From assembly GCA_963995525.1 (NCBI GenBank), contig OZ023211.1, positions 1,925,384 to 1,989,383 of the forward strand: DNA of 64,000 nucleotides, read 5' to 3'. The translations under genes and the position numbers were made by a program. The notes beneath the pieces were generated by a model. It did no database searches. It saw only the letters and a program-made list of their open reading frames with translations, and was not told the origin of the DNA. Positions 1 to 11,077 of the stretch are shown here, piece by piece (the first letter of the stretch is position 1; every line of letters begins with the position of its first letter). Origin of the DNA: Escarpia spicata (Eukaryota > Annelida > Polychaeta > Sabellida > Siboglinidae).

Positions 1-399
1 AGTGAAACACACATATATGTAGTTAATCCTTTTTTATTAATTTTGCTGTGATATTTACGACGCCTATGCCAAAGCCAGAAGGACAGAAGAAGGCCTATAG
101 CCACTGTGAAGCGGCCAAATTATAAAATATCGCCCAAACCTGGTAGGTACAAAGAAAAAAAACATAAACATAACATGCAACATATTCTACTGTTACAGTT
201 TATTGTATTGTGAAAATGTGACTGCACTGTCATCGAATAAGTGATGTAAAATGCAAAATAACATCAATAAACATCGTATAAACTAGAATAACTAAACTCA
301 ATGGTACGTAAGTACTACAACATCCCAACAGACAGTTGTGGTACTAGTTAATAATTAATCCAAAAGGTGGCAGCACCGATACCATCGTTAACCTGGAAT

Positions 400-590
400 T
401 TTGGTAAAAGCTGTAAGAATGAGGACCTGGGTCTACACAGTGGTGGATATTTGTGTACGAACATAGTCTTAATTTGTGCAGTAATTGCAACGGGGCTGAA
501 TGCTTCCCAGAAAAATCGAGATGATGTTCGATTGAACAGATCTACAAGGGGGTCAAATGTAAAATACTTTACACAAATTGTTGATGTACT
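400..590 (+). repeat. SINE fragment (3' body), family copy 1
   Basis: This stretch aligns by eye with the 3' body of the tRNA-derived SINE at 3446-3730. Shared blocks include the CAGTGGTGGATATT segment, the ATGCTTCCCAGA block and GTTCGATTGAACAGATCT. The tRNA-like head with A and B boxes is missing, so this is a 5'-truncated or eroded copy. Confidence 0.7.
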
Positions 591-1474
591 ATATTATAAG
601 AAGATATATATATACATTTGGAAAGAAATTAAGTATTTATTAGATTGTACACTTGAAACACACAATAGGTTTATTGTGACAAGTGTATATGTATTTAGTG
701 TAATAAATTCTATCAGCCATACAACAAATAATGATACAACAATTATATCGCGGATTAGGAATAAGTTTCATATTGTAAGTTGGTGGTGAAGCTGCCTCTC
801 TCACGTCAGCCTAAGGTGAGAAGGCTGCATATTATTGTTAAGAACTGTACTCTCACTATGCCAAAGGCTTCTGTTTGCCATCTATATCTAACTTAAGTTG
901 CATTTAAAACTGGGAAAGTAATAATAAAATATTTGAAATGTGATTGCTTCATATATAGCTCTAGGTATGATAATTGTAAATGTAGGTGTAACAGATGGTT
1001 GTATCAGTGCATGAATAGAGGAACTTGTGGAAGACAAAAACAATCAAGTTAACTATATTTAGTACAATATGTAGTAGATATCATGCTCCATAATGATGAC
1101 AAATAAGTACACCAGTCCTTCTCCAACTTGTGTCACATGACAACTGTCAGGTGACCTGTAACTTCATTTTGCTGAAGAAGACCGCTGGATGCGGTCGAAA
1201 TGTGCACAATAGAATCAAAGTTCCTTGTAAGGTAATCAGGTCTAACATTCACAACTAAGAAACAGATCATCAGTCCATTCAAGGAAGTACACATTGGTTT
1301 GGTTGGCTGTCACCAGGTGGCTGTCGAGGACGTCACGTGTTATCCTCGATGAGATCCACGAATGAGACTTGCAGTCGGACTTCCTCATGATAATCTTGAA
1401 GGAGTTGACGGCTGGACGGCTGGACGGCCAGACCTCAAACTTATCCTGATGAGTGCCACGCTCAACGCACACAT
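591..1474. other. Non-coding AT-rich DNA, nothing recognised
   Basis: No reading frame here resembles a known protein and there is no clear repeat structure. Short open frames exist but show no coding features. Confidence 0.5.
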
Positions 1475-1965
1475 GTTCTCTTGGTACTTCAGTAAGTGAC
1501 TGTTCTCTTGATACTTCAGTAAGTGAATATACTCTTGGTACGTTAGTGACTGTTCTCTCTATACTTCAGTAAGTGAATATACTCTTGGTATTTCAGTGAC
1601 TGTTCTCTCGGTACTTCAGTAAGTGACTGTTCTCTCTATACTTCAGTAAGTGAATATTCTCTTGGTACTTTAGTGACTGTTCTCTCAGTACTTCAGTAAG
1701 TGACTGTTCTCTCAGTACTTCAGTAAGTGACTGTTCTCTCTATACTTCAGTAAGTGAATGTTCTCTTGGTACTTGAGTAACTGTTCTCTCGTTATTTCAG
1801 TAAGTGACTATTCTCTCAGTACTTCCGTAAACGAAAGTTATCTTTGTTATCTTCCAAAAGTTGCTGTTCTCTCAGTACTTCATTAAGTGAATGTTTTCTC
1901 AGTACTTCAGTAGGATACTGTTCTCTCAGTACTTCAGTAAATGAATGTTCTTAGTACATCTGCAA
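1475..1965. repeat. Minisatellite, ~27-bp unit
   Basis: Tandem copies of a unit close to CTGTTCTCTCGGTACTTCAG followed by TAAGTGA run through this block, diverging toward the right end. Each unit contains TCAGTAAGTGA, which looks like a 5' splice donor (CA|GTAAGTG). Copies alternate between CTGTTCTC and ATATTCTC versions, suggesting a two-unit higher-order repeat. Confidence 0.85.
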
Positions 1966-2134
1966 ATGACTGTTTTGAGTTCTCCCACATAATTTGATTA
2001 AGTTTCACATATTCAGTTTCTGATAGGTTTAAATTATTTGGTATGTCACTTTTTACCATTAGTATTCATTTCTGTCATACAAAGTTGGTGGATAATTGAA
2101 AGGATCATACAAGTGGAAGTGATAATATGTGCCA

Positions 2135-2555
2135 GTAACATGTGCCACTGTAACCGTTACAGGTTGTAGCAGCCAGTAACCTGTGTCACTGTAACTGTTA
2201 CAGGTTTTAGCATCCAGTAACCTGTGCCACTGTAACCATTACAGGTTGTAGCAGCCAGTAACCTGTGCCAGTGTACCCATTACAGGTTGTAGCATCCAGT
2301 ATCCTGTGCCATCTTAATCATTACAGGTTGTAGCCACCAGTAACATTTGTCACTGTAACCGCTACAGGTTGTAGCCACCAGTAACATGTGCAACTGTAAC
2401 CGTTACAGGTTGTAGCCACCAGTAACATGTGCCACTGTAACCGTTACAGGTTGTAGCCGCCAGTAACATGTGCCACTGTAACAATTACAGGTTGTAGCCA
2501 CCAGTAACATGCATCACTGTAACCGTTACAGGTTGTAGCTGCCAGTAACATGCTG
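2135..2555. repeat. Minisatellite, 41-bp unit, ~10 copies
   Basis: The unit begins GTAACATGTGCCACTGTAAC and continues CGTTACAGGTTGTAGCAGCCA. CTGTAACCGTTACAG inside it is a near-perfect palindrome. Copies differ by scattered point changes. Confidence 0.9.
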
Positions 2556-3445
2556 AGTCACATTGGCCACAAGATCCTTGGTATGAACACAGTGCAGCTC
2601 TACATGAAGGTGCCTGGGTACTGCACTCCTGGTAGGACACTCGTTGTTTCACAACATTTTGTTCCAAAAACCAAACTAACATTGGCAAACATTCTTCAGT
2701 AGCTGCACCAAAATCTATAATCAACCCCGTATTACTTTAAAATCAGCTGAAACTATAGCAACCTTTCGTAAAAAAAACTAAAGACTTATTTATTTGAAAT
2801 CGCATTTCCACCCTATTCTTCGGCAGTCCCTTGCTCTAATGATGACACTTGCTTGTCCCTGTTAATGATTTTGTTTAATGATTCTTGTATGTCGCGCCTC
2901 TGAGCTCAAATTCCTTCAGGGAGATATTGGGACTATCGACATTTATTTTATTATCGTTAGTACCCTTGTAATTATCTTCACACTGAATGCCTCACAGGTG
3001 CAGGGGTATGTTTAGGGGGGCATAACCTGTTTTGGCAATTTTTGTTCCTTTATAATTTGTTGGACTGCTTTATTTTAACATGAAGAAAGAATAATAATAA
3101 TCATAATAATAACAAACTTCTATAGTGCCTGTATCATCGCAGGCCTCAGCTCAGATGTGCAACATGCAAGAATCAAAGCAAAAGCAACGGACTGCCCAAG
3201 ATTTATGCTGTGAATGAATTAGTTCCAGATGTTCATGTGTGTCCAGTGTAGACATCTTTCATTAAGGAGAGTTGTCCACTGAGTACTTGCATAAATTAAT
3301 ACAGTCTGAATGATTTACCTTCCAATACTGGGGTATAACCACCGAGTAAAACAAAATATGAAATAAATAATCCTTGTTAAATGTATGTGTCAATATTATG
3401 CACATTTGACAGAAACGAATGACTAGTGCTTGTGGCACTTGGGTG

Positions 3446-3730
3446 GAGCGCCGTGGTGCAGTGGCTAGAGCTTCAGACTCTCGACCCGAGAGAACCCGGG
3501 TTCGATTCCTGGGCAGCAATGTCAAACCTTGGGCAAGTTCGTTCACTCTACATTGCTCCAGTTCACTCAGCTGTATGAATGAGTACCTTGCTCTAGACAG
3601 TGGTGGATATTTAATTTAATTGAAGTGTGGCTGGATGCTTCCTAGAGAAGTCGAGATGGTGTTCGATTGAACAGATCTGTCAGGAAATAAAGTGTAAAGC
3701 GCTTTGAGCAGTCCTTTTTTAGTGCTTGAA
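3446..3730 (+). repeat. tRNA-derived SINE, most complete copy
   Basis: The head has a consensus RNA polymerase III A box (TGGTGCAGTGG, 3454-3464) and B box (GGTTCGATTCC, 3499-3509), about 35 nt apart as in tRNA genes. A body beginning GTTCACTCAGCTGTATGAAT follows, ending with GTAAAGCGCTTTGAGCAGTCC. Related copies lie at 400-590, 42427-42751 and 51560-51830. The head does not fold as an intact tRNA, so this is a SINE rather than a tRNA gene. Confidence 0.88.
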
Positions 3731-3849
3731 ACCTTGTTATTTGAGAAATCAGCAAGATTTTGTTATTGTGTTTCCTCGATATTATTGAATTACGCCGCAG
3801 TGAACATCAACATTTAGCCAGGAGACTGTGAATGGTTCAGGGTGCCAGA

Positions 3850-4020
3850 GAGTTACTGGGGCGTCATACACCAACTGTGTGAACAGTAAGTGGGGGTTTG
3901 GGGTGTCATAAATCAACTTTGTGAACAGTAAGTGGGGGTTTGTGGTTTCATACATCAACTGTGTGAACAGTAAGTGGGTGTTTGGGGCGTCATACACCAA
4001 TAGTGTGAACAAATAATTGG
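3850..4020. repeat. Minisatellite, ~42-bp unit, 4 copies
   Basis: The unit is close to GTGTGAACAGTAAGTGGGGG plus TTTGTGGTTTCATACATCAACT. It contains ACAGTAAGTGG, a good 5' splice-donor match. Confidence 0.85.
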
Positions 4021-4262
4021 GGTTGAATATACAAAACTGTTCACATACAGTTTGAAATCTTTAAAATAAATTTCTTATATTTGAAAAGATACTGCAGGGA
4101 ATCAGCAGGACCATTTAATTAAGGTTTGTATCCAGTTACAAAAATCCCTAAGTTTAAATGGCGAAGGATATTATCAAAGCTACCGGTATGTAAATCATTG
4201 TTTATAGTTTTATAGGACTTTTAATATTTATGTGGTTTACTCAAAGTAATCTTTAATTTTGT

Positions 4263-4999
4263 TTGTGTTAGTAGGAATGACGTCAACTATTTGACCGGGT
4301 CCTGCTTGTGTTTGTAGGAATTACATCAACTATTTGACTGTGTCCTGGCTGTGTTTGTAAGAATGGCATCAACTATTTGACTGGCTTCGGGATGTGTTTG
4401 TGGGAATGGCACCAATTATTTGACCAGGTCCTCGTGTTTGTAGCAATGGCATGAACTATTTGACCGGGTCCTGGTTGTGTTTGTTGGAACGGCATGAACT
4501 ATTTGACCGGGTCCTGTGTGTGATTGTAGGAATGGCATCAACTATTTGACCAGGTCCTGGTTGTGTTTGTGAGAATGGTATCAACTATTTGACCGGGTCC
4601 TGGTTGTGTTTGTAGGAATGCCATCAACTATTTGACCGTGTCTTGGTTGTGTTTGTGAGAATGACATCAACTATTTGACCGGGTCCTGGTTGTGTTTGTA
4701 GGAATGTCATCAACTATTTGACCGGGTCCTGGTTGTGTTTGTAGGAACGGCATGAACTATTTGACCGGGTCTTGTGTGTGTTTGTAGAAATGGCATCAAC
4801 TATTTGACTGGGTCCTGGTTGTGTTTGTAGGAATGGCATGAACTATTTGCCCGGGTCCTGTATGTTTTTGTAGGTATGCCATCAACTATTTGACCGTGTC
4901 TTGGTAGTGTTAGTGAGAATGGTATCAACAATTTGACCGGGTCCTGGTTGTGTTTGTAGCAATGGCATCAACTATTTGACCGGGTTCTTATGTTTGTAG
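4263..4999. repeat. 43-bp minisatellite carrying the KDM6 splice acceptor and exon start
   Basis: About 17 copies of a 43-bp unit close to GAATGGCATCAACTATTTGA, CCGGGTCCTGGTTGTGTTTG, TAG. The last copy runs directly into the KDM6 exon at 5000. Its TTTGTAG is the acceptor, and GAATGGTATCATCTATTTGA plus CCGGGTCCTGGTGG is the exon's 5' end, so every unit contains intron end, acceptor AG and the first ~33 nt of exon. Read from an upstream acceptor, the frame runs TGG TTG TGT TTG TAG, a stop, before the next unit. Confidence 0.88.
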
Positions 5000-5153
5000 G
5001 AATGGTATCATCTATTTGACCGGGTCCTGGTGGCCTAATCTGGAGAACCTGTTTGAGAATGACGTTCCCGTCTACCAGTTCATCCAGAAGCCCGGTGACC
5101 TTGTGTGGGTCAACGGCGGCACCGTCCACTGGGTTCAAGCCACAGCCGGCTTA
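5000..5153 (+). CDS. KDM6: KDM6 (UTX/JMJD3-like) histone demethylase, JmjC exon
   Basis: This exon encodes part of the JmjC catalytic domain of a KDM6 H3K27 demethylase, a nuclear Fe(II)/2-oxoglutarate dioxygenase. Visible landmarks are [20 protein letters not shown], then [18 protein letters not shown]. The His of TVHW corresponds to the third iron ligand in the family. The acceptor is TTTGTAG at 4993-4999, shared in sequence with the minisatellite upstream. The 3' end is uncertain: family alignment puts the boundary near VQA, but no GT donor sits there. The nearest GT is at 5154, and beyond it the frame drifts into non-homologous sequence. The exon providing the HxE iron ligands must lie upstream and was not found in the window. 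Confidence 0.8.
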
Positions 5154-5289
5154 TGTAATAATGATATTGTTTCTCTAACTTTGGAGCTTTGTAAGTGCAT
5201 CCCCACTGAGGCGCCAACAACGTCCACTCCTCTGTTTCTAGGTTGCCTAGCTTCTTGCCTGGCTGTGTACTTCGAGAAAACACACAGGT

Positions 5290-5989
5290 AGTTATTTAGA
5301 GTTACTTTCTTTTCTCCGGTGTACAGATTATGTTATTACAAAACACTATTTAAAAATGTTGCAATTTAATACCCACTTTGTCATGTCAGGTCAAATATTA
5401 TGCATCATTTTTTTCAGTGCTAGGTTCTCATTATCCGAGTTTAAATATGTTGATGATTAACGTGCCGCAGCAAACTGGTTATTACGCCACGCATGAGAGC
5501 CAAAAATAGCTGTCTAAATCACATCAACGTTTTGATTTGGGCAGACACGTCTCTCTTATAATTACTTCTTTCAATTTCCGGGATATTTTCCTTGACAAAT
5601 AATGCTAAAGTACTGCAATACTAAATGATGGTATGAGCATTGGTTTTTCCACATCCCAATTTTTTATTTTTTTAATCTTTGCTTAGTTTTACCAATGAAT
5701 AAAAAATAATTATATTTCAACAAATGAGATGTGATTTTAATGATTATAATCTGTTGAATCCAGAAAAGGATGTAATACTATATTTTACAATTGTTCAACT
5801 TAATACCCACTTTGTCATGGCTGGTGACACACTGTGTAGAAAGACGACTCATTATGCCAATAATATCTATAAAAATGTTGCAATTTAATACCCACTTTGC
5901 CGTGGAACATCAAACATGTAGAGAGACGAATCTTTCTGCCTTCCATTGACACGTGACATGACAGTGTCGGTTTGTGTGTGTATCGACAG
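5290..5989. other. KDM6 intron with a thrice-repeated ~28-nt block
   Basis: This is non-coding. A block close to TTGCAATTTAATACCCACTTTG occurs near 5358, 5790 and 5876, twice preceded by AAAAATG, suggesting short segmental copies. Nothing else was recognised. Confidence 0.5.
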
Positions 5990-6295
5990 GGCTGGTGCAA
6001 CAACATCGCGTGGGACCGTTGACCTTCAAGCAGTACATGCTGTCAGCCAAGCGCTACGAATACAACAAGCTACAGCTGTGCAAGTCGCTAGTTCCCATGG
6101 TGCAACTGTCGTGGAACCTCGCACGCAACGTCCACGTCACCGACGCAAGACTCTACGACCTCATCAAGACATGTCTGTGTCACTCTCTCCGACATACTAG
6201 CGTCGTCATCGACTACGCCCACTCTCAAGACAAGGAAGGTGAAGTTCTACGGACACGCAGAGAATGAGGCGGCGCACTACTGCAGCAACTGCGAG
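5990..6295 (+). pseudogene. KDM6: KDM6 JmjC end / helical region exon, frame-broken
   Basis: The acceptor is TATCGACAG. The first codons read GWCNNIAW, matching the conserved JmjC end, but the frame then breaks near 6010. The downstream match (VGPLT, RYEYNKLQ, LVPMVQLSWNLARN, LIKTCL) is in another frame. A second shift falls between about 6190 and 6237, because the next family match (KFYGHAENEAAHYCSNCE, start of the zinc-binding domain) is in a third frame. The segment ends at a plausible donor, GAG|GTTGGT. No intron separates these parts, whereas vertebrate KDM6 genes split them. It is either a decayed copy or sequence with indel errors. The exon for the rest of the zinc-binding domain was not found before 6576. 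Confidence 0.7.
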
Positions 6296-6449
6296 GTTGG
6301 TGTCACACGAAATGATGCATCATGTAAATTTTATATACAATAAATCTCATTGATGATATATAAAGGGGTGTTCTCGTGAGTGTAATTTTTGTATTGGTTC
6401 AAACCACCACCAGTACCTGGTGTTGGGGCTTTAGGTTTTGAGTGATCCG

Positions 6450-6556
6450 AAATCTTTGTGAACTTATACGGCCAACTTTGTGTACTTATGCAACCATCTT
6501 TGTGAACTTATGCGACCATCTTTGCAAACTGACGCAACCATCTGTGTGAACTTATG
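6450..6556. repeat. Short tandem repeat, ~29-bp unit
   Basis: About four diverged copies of TTTGTGAACTTATGCGACCA plus TC lie just upstream of the KDM6 exon at 6576, inside the intron. Confidence 0.75.
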
Positions 6557-6575
6557 TTACTATATTTGTTCTCAG

Positions 6576-6714
6576 TCCGTACAAGATGGACGACCTAAAG
6601 AGTGTCTATGACAACTTTCACATCAGTACTGCTGCCACGACGACTGGTACTGTCGCTACGACGACTGGTACCGCCCCCACGACAACTTGTACTGTCGCCA
6701 CGACCGGCACTGCG
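6576..6714 (+). CDS. KDM6: KDM6 penultimate exon (C-terminal helix)
   Basis: The acceptor GTTCTCAG (ending 6575) and donor GCG|GTGAGG (6715) bound a 139-nt exon. The frame gives YKMDDLKSVYDNF, matching the KDM6 C-terminal helix after the zinc-binding domain. Then comes a Thr/Ala/Gly-rich tail of near-repeats (ATTTGTVATTTGT), itself a small coding tandem repeat. It ends in phase 0, compatible with the terminal exon at 7187. The zinc-domain exon expected between 6295 and 6576 is absent. Confidence 0.72.
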
Positions 6715-6789
6715 GTGAGGATTTCTTCTTGTTCTTGAGCTTGTGTTGTCTCACTCCTCTGTGGCCTATTCTCTATCAGCCTGACTCTG

Positions 6790-6985
6790 TCATCACGCCC
6801 TCTCTCTTTCGCTCTCTCTCTCGCTCTCTCTCCCTCCTTTCCTTCCTTCCTCCCTCTCTTTCCCTCCCTCACTCTTTCTTGCCCTCCCTCCCTCCATCTC
6901 TGCCTTCCTGCCTCCTTCCGTCACTCCCTCTCTCTCTCTCCCCCCCCTCTCACCCCCATCTCTCCCCCCTCTCTCACTCAAGTTA
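6790..6985. repeat. Polypyrimidine (CTCTCTC / CCTTCC) tract
   Basis: A nearly uninterrupted C/T run on the + strand of about 190 nt lies in the intron before the terminal KDM6 exon. Open frames here are low-complexity Ser/Leu/Pro and not genes. Confidence 0.85.
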
Positions 6986-7186
6986 AATAGAATAACATAC
7001 ATACATATATTAGCTCAATTTATATATACATATGGCCGTACATGAATACGTACCAGACCCATTGTGTGGTTGATTTTTGGGGAACGCCGTCTCACATAGC
7101 AGCTTATATAATCCTTATTTAATAATTATACACAACTAATATTTACAAAAGAATGCATAATTATAATCACTGTTTTCTGTTTTCAG

Positions 7187-7222
7187 ACTCCAGCACCACA
7201 GCCAGACACACAGGGTAGTTAG
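7187..7222 (+). CDS. KDM6: Candidate KDM6 terminal exon (12 codons incl. stop)
   Basis: A strong acceptor (TGTTTTCTGTTTTCAG) precedes ACT CCA GCA and so on. Read in phase 0 from the donor at 6714 this gives a short tail, TPAPQPDTQGS, then TAG. The same exon-plus-acceptor is repeated downstream in an 83-bp array. This assignment is inference from phase and splice sites. Vertebrate KDM6 ends soon after the helix encoded by 6576-6714, which fits a short last exon. Confidence 0.5.
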   Translation, partial: TPAPQPDTQGS

Positions 7223-8100
7223 CTCAGTGTCAAGTCAGTCTTCATGCTACAGCTACAGACATACTTCAGACACCAGCGCCACAGCCAGCCAGACACGCAG
7301 GGTAGTTAGCTCAATGTCAAAACAGTCTTCATGCTACAGCTACATATGTACTTCAGACACCAGCACCACAGCCAAACACACAGGGTAGTTAGCTCAGTGT
7401 CAAGACAGTCTTCATGCTACAGCTACAGACATACTTCAGACACCAGCACCACAGCCAGACACACAGGGTAGTTAGCTCAGTGTCAAGACAGTCTTCATGC
7501 TACAGCTACATATGTACTTCAGACACCAACACCACAGCCAGACACACAGGGTAGTTAACTCAGTGTCAAGACAGTCTTCATGCTACAGCTACAGACATAC
7601 TTCAGACACCAGCACCACAGCCAGACACACAGGGTAGTTAGCTCAGTGTCAAGACAGTCTTCATGCTACAGCTACAGACATACTTCAGACACCAGCACCA
7701 CAGCCAGACACACAGGGTAGTTAGCTCAGTGTCAAGACAATCTTCATGCTACAGCTACAGACATACTTCAGACACCAGCACCACAGCCAGACACACAGGG
7801 TAGTTAGCTCAGTGTCAAGACAATCTTCATGCTACAGCTACAGGCATACTTCAGACTCCAGCACCACAGCCAGACATACAGGGTAGTTAGCTCAGTGCCA
7901 AGACAGTCTTCATGCTACAGCTACATACATACTTCAGACTCCAGCACCATAGCCAAACACACAGGGTAGTTAGCTCAGTGTCAAGACAGTCTTCATGCTA
8001 CAGCTACAGACATACTTCAGACTCCAGCACCACAGACAAATACACAGGGTAGTAAGCTCAGTGTCAAGACAGTCTTTATGCTACAGCTACAGACATACTT
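7187..8100. repeat. 83-bp minisatellite containing the putative KDM6 last exon
   Basis: About 11 copies of an 83-bp unit; one is 87 bp through an AGCC insertion near 7285. Each contains ACTTCAG followed by ACACCAGCACCACAGCCAGA, CACACAGGGTAGTTAG and a spacer with TCTTCATGCTACAGCTACAG. Units alternate between ACAGACATACTT and ACATATGTACTT. Every copy keeps an AG acceptor and the same short frame ending in TAG. Confidence 0.9.
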
Positions 8101-10889
8101 CAACAGACAAGAAATGGTTTCAAATCATGACATCATCAGGCATCACTTACACGAAATCAAGATTATTGTAATTGATTTATTCTTGAAATGAACAGTTTTT
8201 TTAACTTGTGAATGTGTTGGTATGTGTCGGTGATAGTCAGACTGAAACTGTCTGACGATGGACTTCCATTCAGTCGTGCTGTGTCTATCTGATGGTGGAA
8301 TTCATTTCAGTCTCATTAGTGTGGGTTAGACTCGTGTTGTACTTTACAGGATTGTGACACATGACTGAAAATTTCCAAACGGACAGCTCCATCAGACAAG
8401 AAATTACTTTATCCCCCGTATGACCAGTGTCTATTGTATGCTTCAGTCCCTGTGGATATATAACAGATAAACTCATGGTTTATAAAAACACCTCTCAGTA
8501 CTCTGTCCTATTGTTTCCCCGCCAATATTGATGTATTGAAGTATGTTTAATGGTGAAGTTTGTTTTTGCTTTCCCCAATGATGGATGTAAAAGGTAGAAT
8601 TAAAAGTGTTGTAGTTAATTATCCCATATAATGCTGATTAAATATGTGGGTAGGTTACCTGTCCCAAGAGGACAAGGTAGTTTTTTTAATTTGTTTAACC
8701 CTCGTTTGTCTGATGAAGGTTTTCTATATTAAAAATAAACATATGTACATTGAAATTTGCATAACAGAGAAGATTGTCAATCGAAGTGGTTGGTTAGTAA
8801 ATTGTTTTTCGTGTTGTAGACAACTGAATATGTTACATTCTCACTCACAGATCTGTGTCACTGAAACTGTTTGTTTTGTTCAATCTTGTCAACGTATGTT
8901 ATTTTATGTTTTGTATTTGACATGTTCTCTTCTCCTATGTCTGAATGTTTGGCTGATTTCTAGGAAAATTTGTGTAAATGAGAATTGTGAACGATTGATA
9001 AGGTATTGTATTCATGTGTCATCTTCAGGTGAGACATAAAGGGTGCTGCAGCAATTGGTAATGTAAGATCTCTGCTGTTGTCACAGACGTCATATTTAGT
9101 GAGATGTCTTCACTCACAAAATGAAGCAGCCCTTTCAGTGGTGATGTTACCCTTGCGAGGCCACCGAGTGTGTGCCAGTGCCTTTTGCCAAACACATCAA
9201 AACGTGTGTGTCATTTGCTTCAGTGGTCACATTTCTCATGAAATGTTGTATCTTAATTAACTGTTATCAGTCAAAAATGGTAGTCCCTACTTCACCAAAT
9301 TGTCAGAGTAAAGTGTTTGTATTAAAAGAAAGTGAATTTGTTAATTAGTTGGTATCAGGAAAATGGTCCATGGACACGTATGAACATAGGTATCGGGAGT
9401 GGACCGTGGCACCTGAGAGGAAAAGCACTTATCCTGCCTCCAAGTTAGCATATTAATTCTTCATAATGTATCATCAGAGTCGGTCACAATGTCAACATGT
9501 TAGTCCAATAATACCCAGTCTATAATTGCGACATGGTGGAATGGTTTCTAAGCTACACTGCAGAATGTGTGTATAAATTTATAACAAAAGCTGTTTTATT
9601 TTGACGAACGAAAACGTTATGACTGATTGAAGTTTAGACGCATGTAGTGCTGTACCGTTGGTGGAAGTATTCAGAACATCACAGAACTAACATTTTATTT
9701 ATATTTATTGTTATTTCCAGTCAACCTCTCGACCTGTTGTTGAAAGGTGTGCTTTGTGTGTGTAAGTACCAGTGAGTGTTGTTGAAATTATAAGCATGCT
9801 GGTAAGCATATTTAATGTGAAATTGCATCCGTCGTCAAATTTCACAGAGATTGTGGAGATTTGAGTGAATAAAGTGTTTTCTACGAATTGAAATACCTGG
9901 TAGTCATGTTTTGTTTTCCTTGTGCACTTAAGGAACAACAAGCCAGTGTCAACTGTTGGCGCCATTATAGTATCTTGATCTTAAACTGTTAACAGTTTCC
10001 ACTGCAAGAGTGATTATGTCCTTTGGGCCGAAGGTTCAATGGACTTATGTTATCACTCTGCTGTCCGCCATGTGCCGTTAGCTGCCATATCTTGGAAACC
10101 GTTCAGCAACTTTTTCTCTAATTTGGCATAAACATCCTTGGGTACTGCCACTATGCACAAGAAATCTGTATTTGATTGAATCATTCTAACCCCCCAGGAT
10201 CCCCCAAACTGGTAAATTTTCAAATTTTGCCTGTTTTTTTAAAAACTCTTCAGTAACGTTTTTCTGATTTTGAATAGATATGTCACGTGGTAGTGCCACT
10301 ACACACAAGAAATCTGTATTTGATTGAATCGTTCTACCCCCCATTGGTAAATTTAAAATTCTAAATTATCACATTTTCCATATTTCTCTACTGCACTGGC
10401 AGAACCTATGCAGCTGTAAGCCTCTTTATTTCACAAGCCTAAGCCCACTGCCTGCCAGTGTCCAAGTGTCAAACAGAATGCCTCCATGTGGGCTGTGATT
10501 AATGTGGAATCCCTACTGCACTGGCAGAACCTGGGCAGGCAAGTTTATGATACTGGCTTGCTTGTGTGCACCAGCCCAGGTAAATTAGCATGCATCACTG
10601 TTCCCCATGCTGCTGCCACAGATTGTTTACCATTTCTGGGTGCCTGTAGGTTTTAAGCTGTATCTTCAAAACTATTTATTTTCTATAATAACAAGTTGTG
10701 TTTATTTTGATGATCATTTAATTATCTTTAAAATGGCTTGACTGTGGTATCTATTGGTTAAAGATATATTGTCACCTGTAGGAGACAAACATAGAAATGC
10801 AAATCAAATACAAAAATGCATTATACTTTCTTTTCTATTTACATGCAATGCCATGCCTTGTGTAGACATGGTACTATGTAAATCAGTTC
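8101..10889. other. Non-coding DNA, no gene recognised
   Basis: It is AT-rich, with no protein similarity that I recognise. A ~40-nt block around TATGCACAAGAAATCTGTAT occurs near 10150 and again in similar form near 10305, and CTACTGCACTGGCAGAACCT recurs near 10387 and 10510, so part of this may be an old repeat. Open frames at 8644-9039 and 9078-9260 look random. Confidence 0.5.
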
Positions 10890-10894
10890 ATTTT

Positions 10895-11048
10895 TGTTAT
10901 ATATTGCGCTACCTGAGTTATTACGAATGACACTTCAGCCTACGAACGTTCAAGGTGGCTCTCTAATCACTATGCATGTGACACTTCAGTTTCTGTTCCG
11001 CAATGTCATGCTGACTGCCTGTGTTTAAATAAACCCTAATACATGACA
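10895..11048 (+). repeat. 5' LTR (154 bp) of the gypsy element
   Basis: It begins TGTTATATATTG and ends ACATGACA. TTAAATAAACC near the 3' end contains AATAAA, a polyadenylation signal. It is repeated at 15275-15428. Confidence 0.93.
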
Positions 11049-11077
11049 AATTGGCGACGAGGTTTGGGATCTTAGAA

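Noticed and set aside
367..789. 140-codon frame near the left edge
   Set aside because: It runs through a SINE fragment and AT-rich DNA, with no protein similarity.
3446..3520. tRNA gene at the SINE head
   Set aside because: Polymerase III boxes are present, but the sequence does not form a full cloverleaf and continues into a SINE body.
5946..6200. Frame 5946-6200 as a separate gene
   Set aside because: An alternative frame of the KDM6 exon region, with no similarity of its own.
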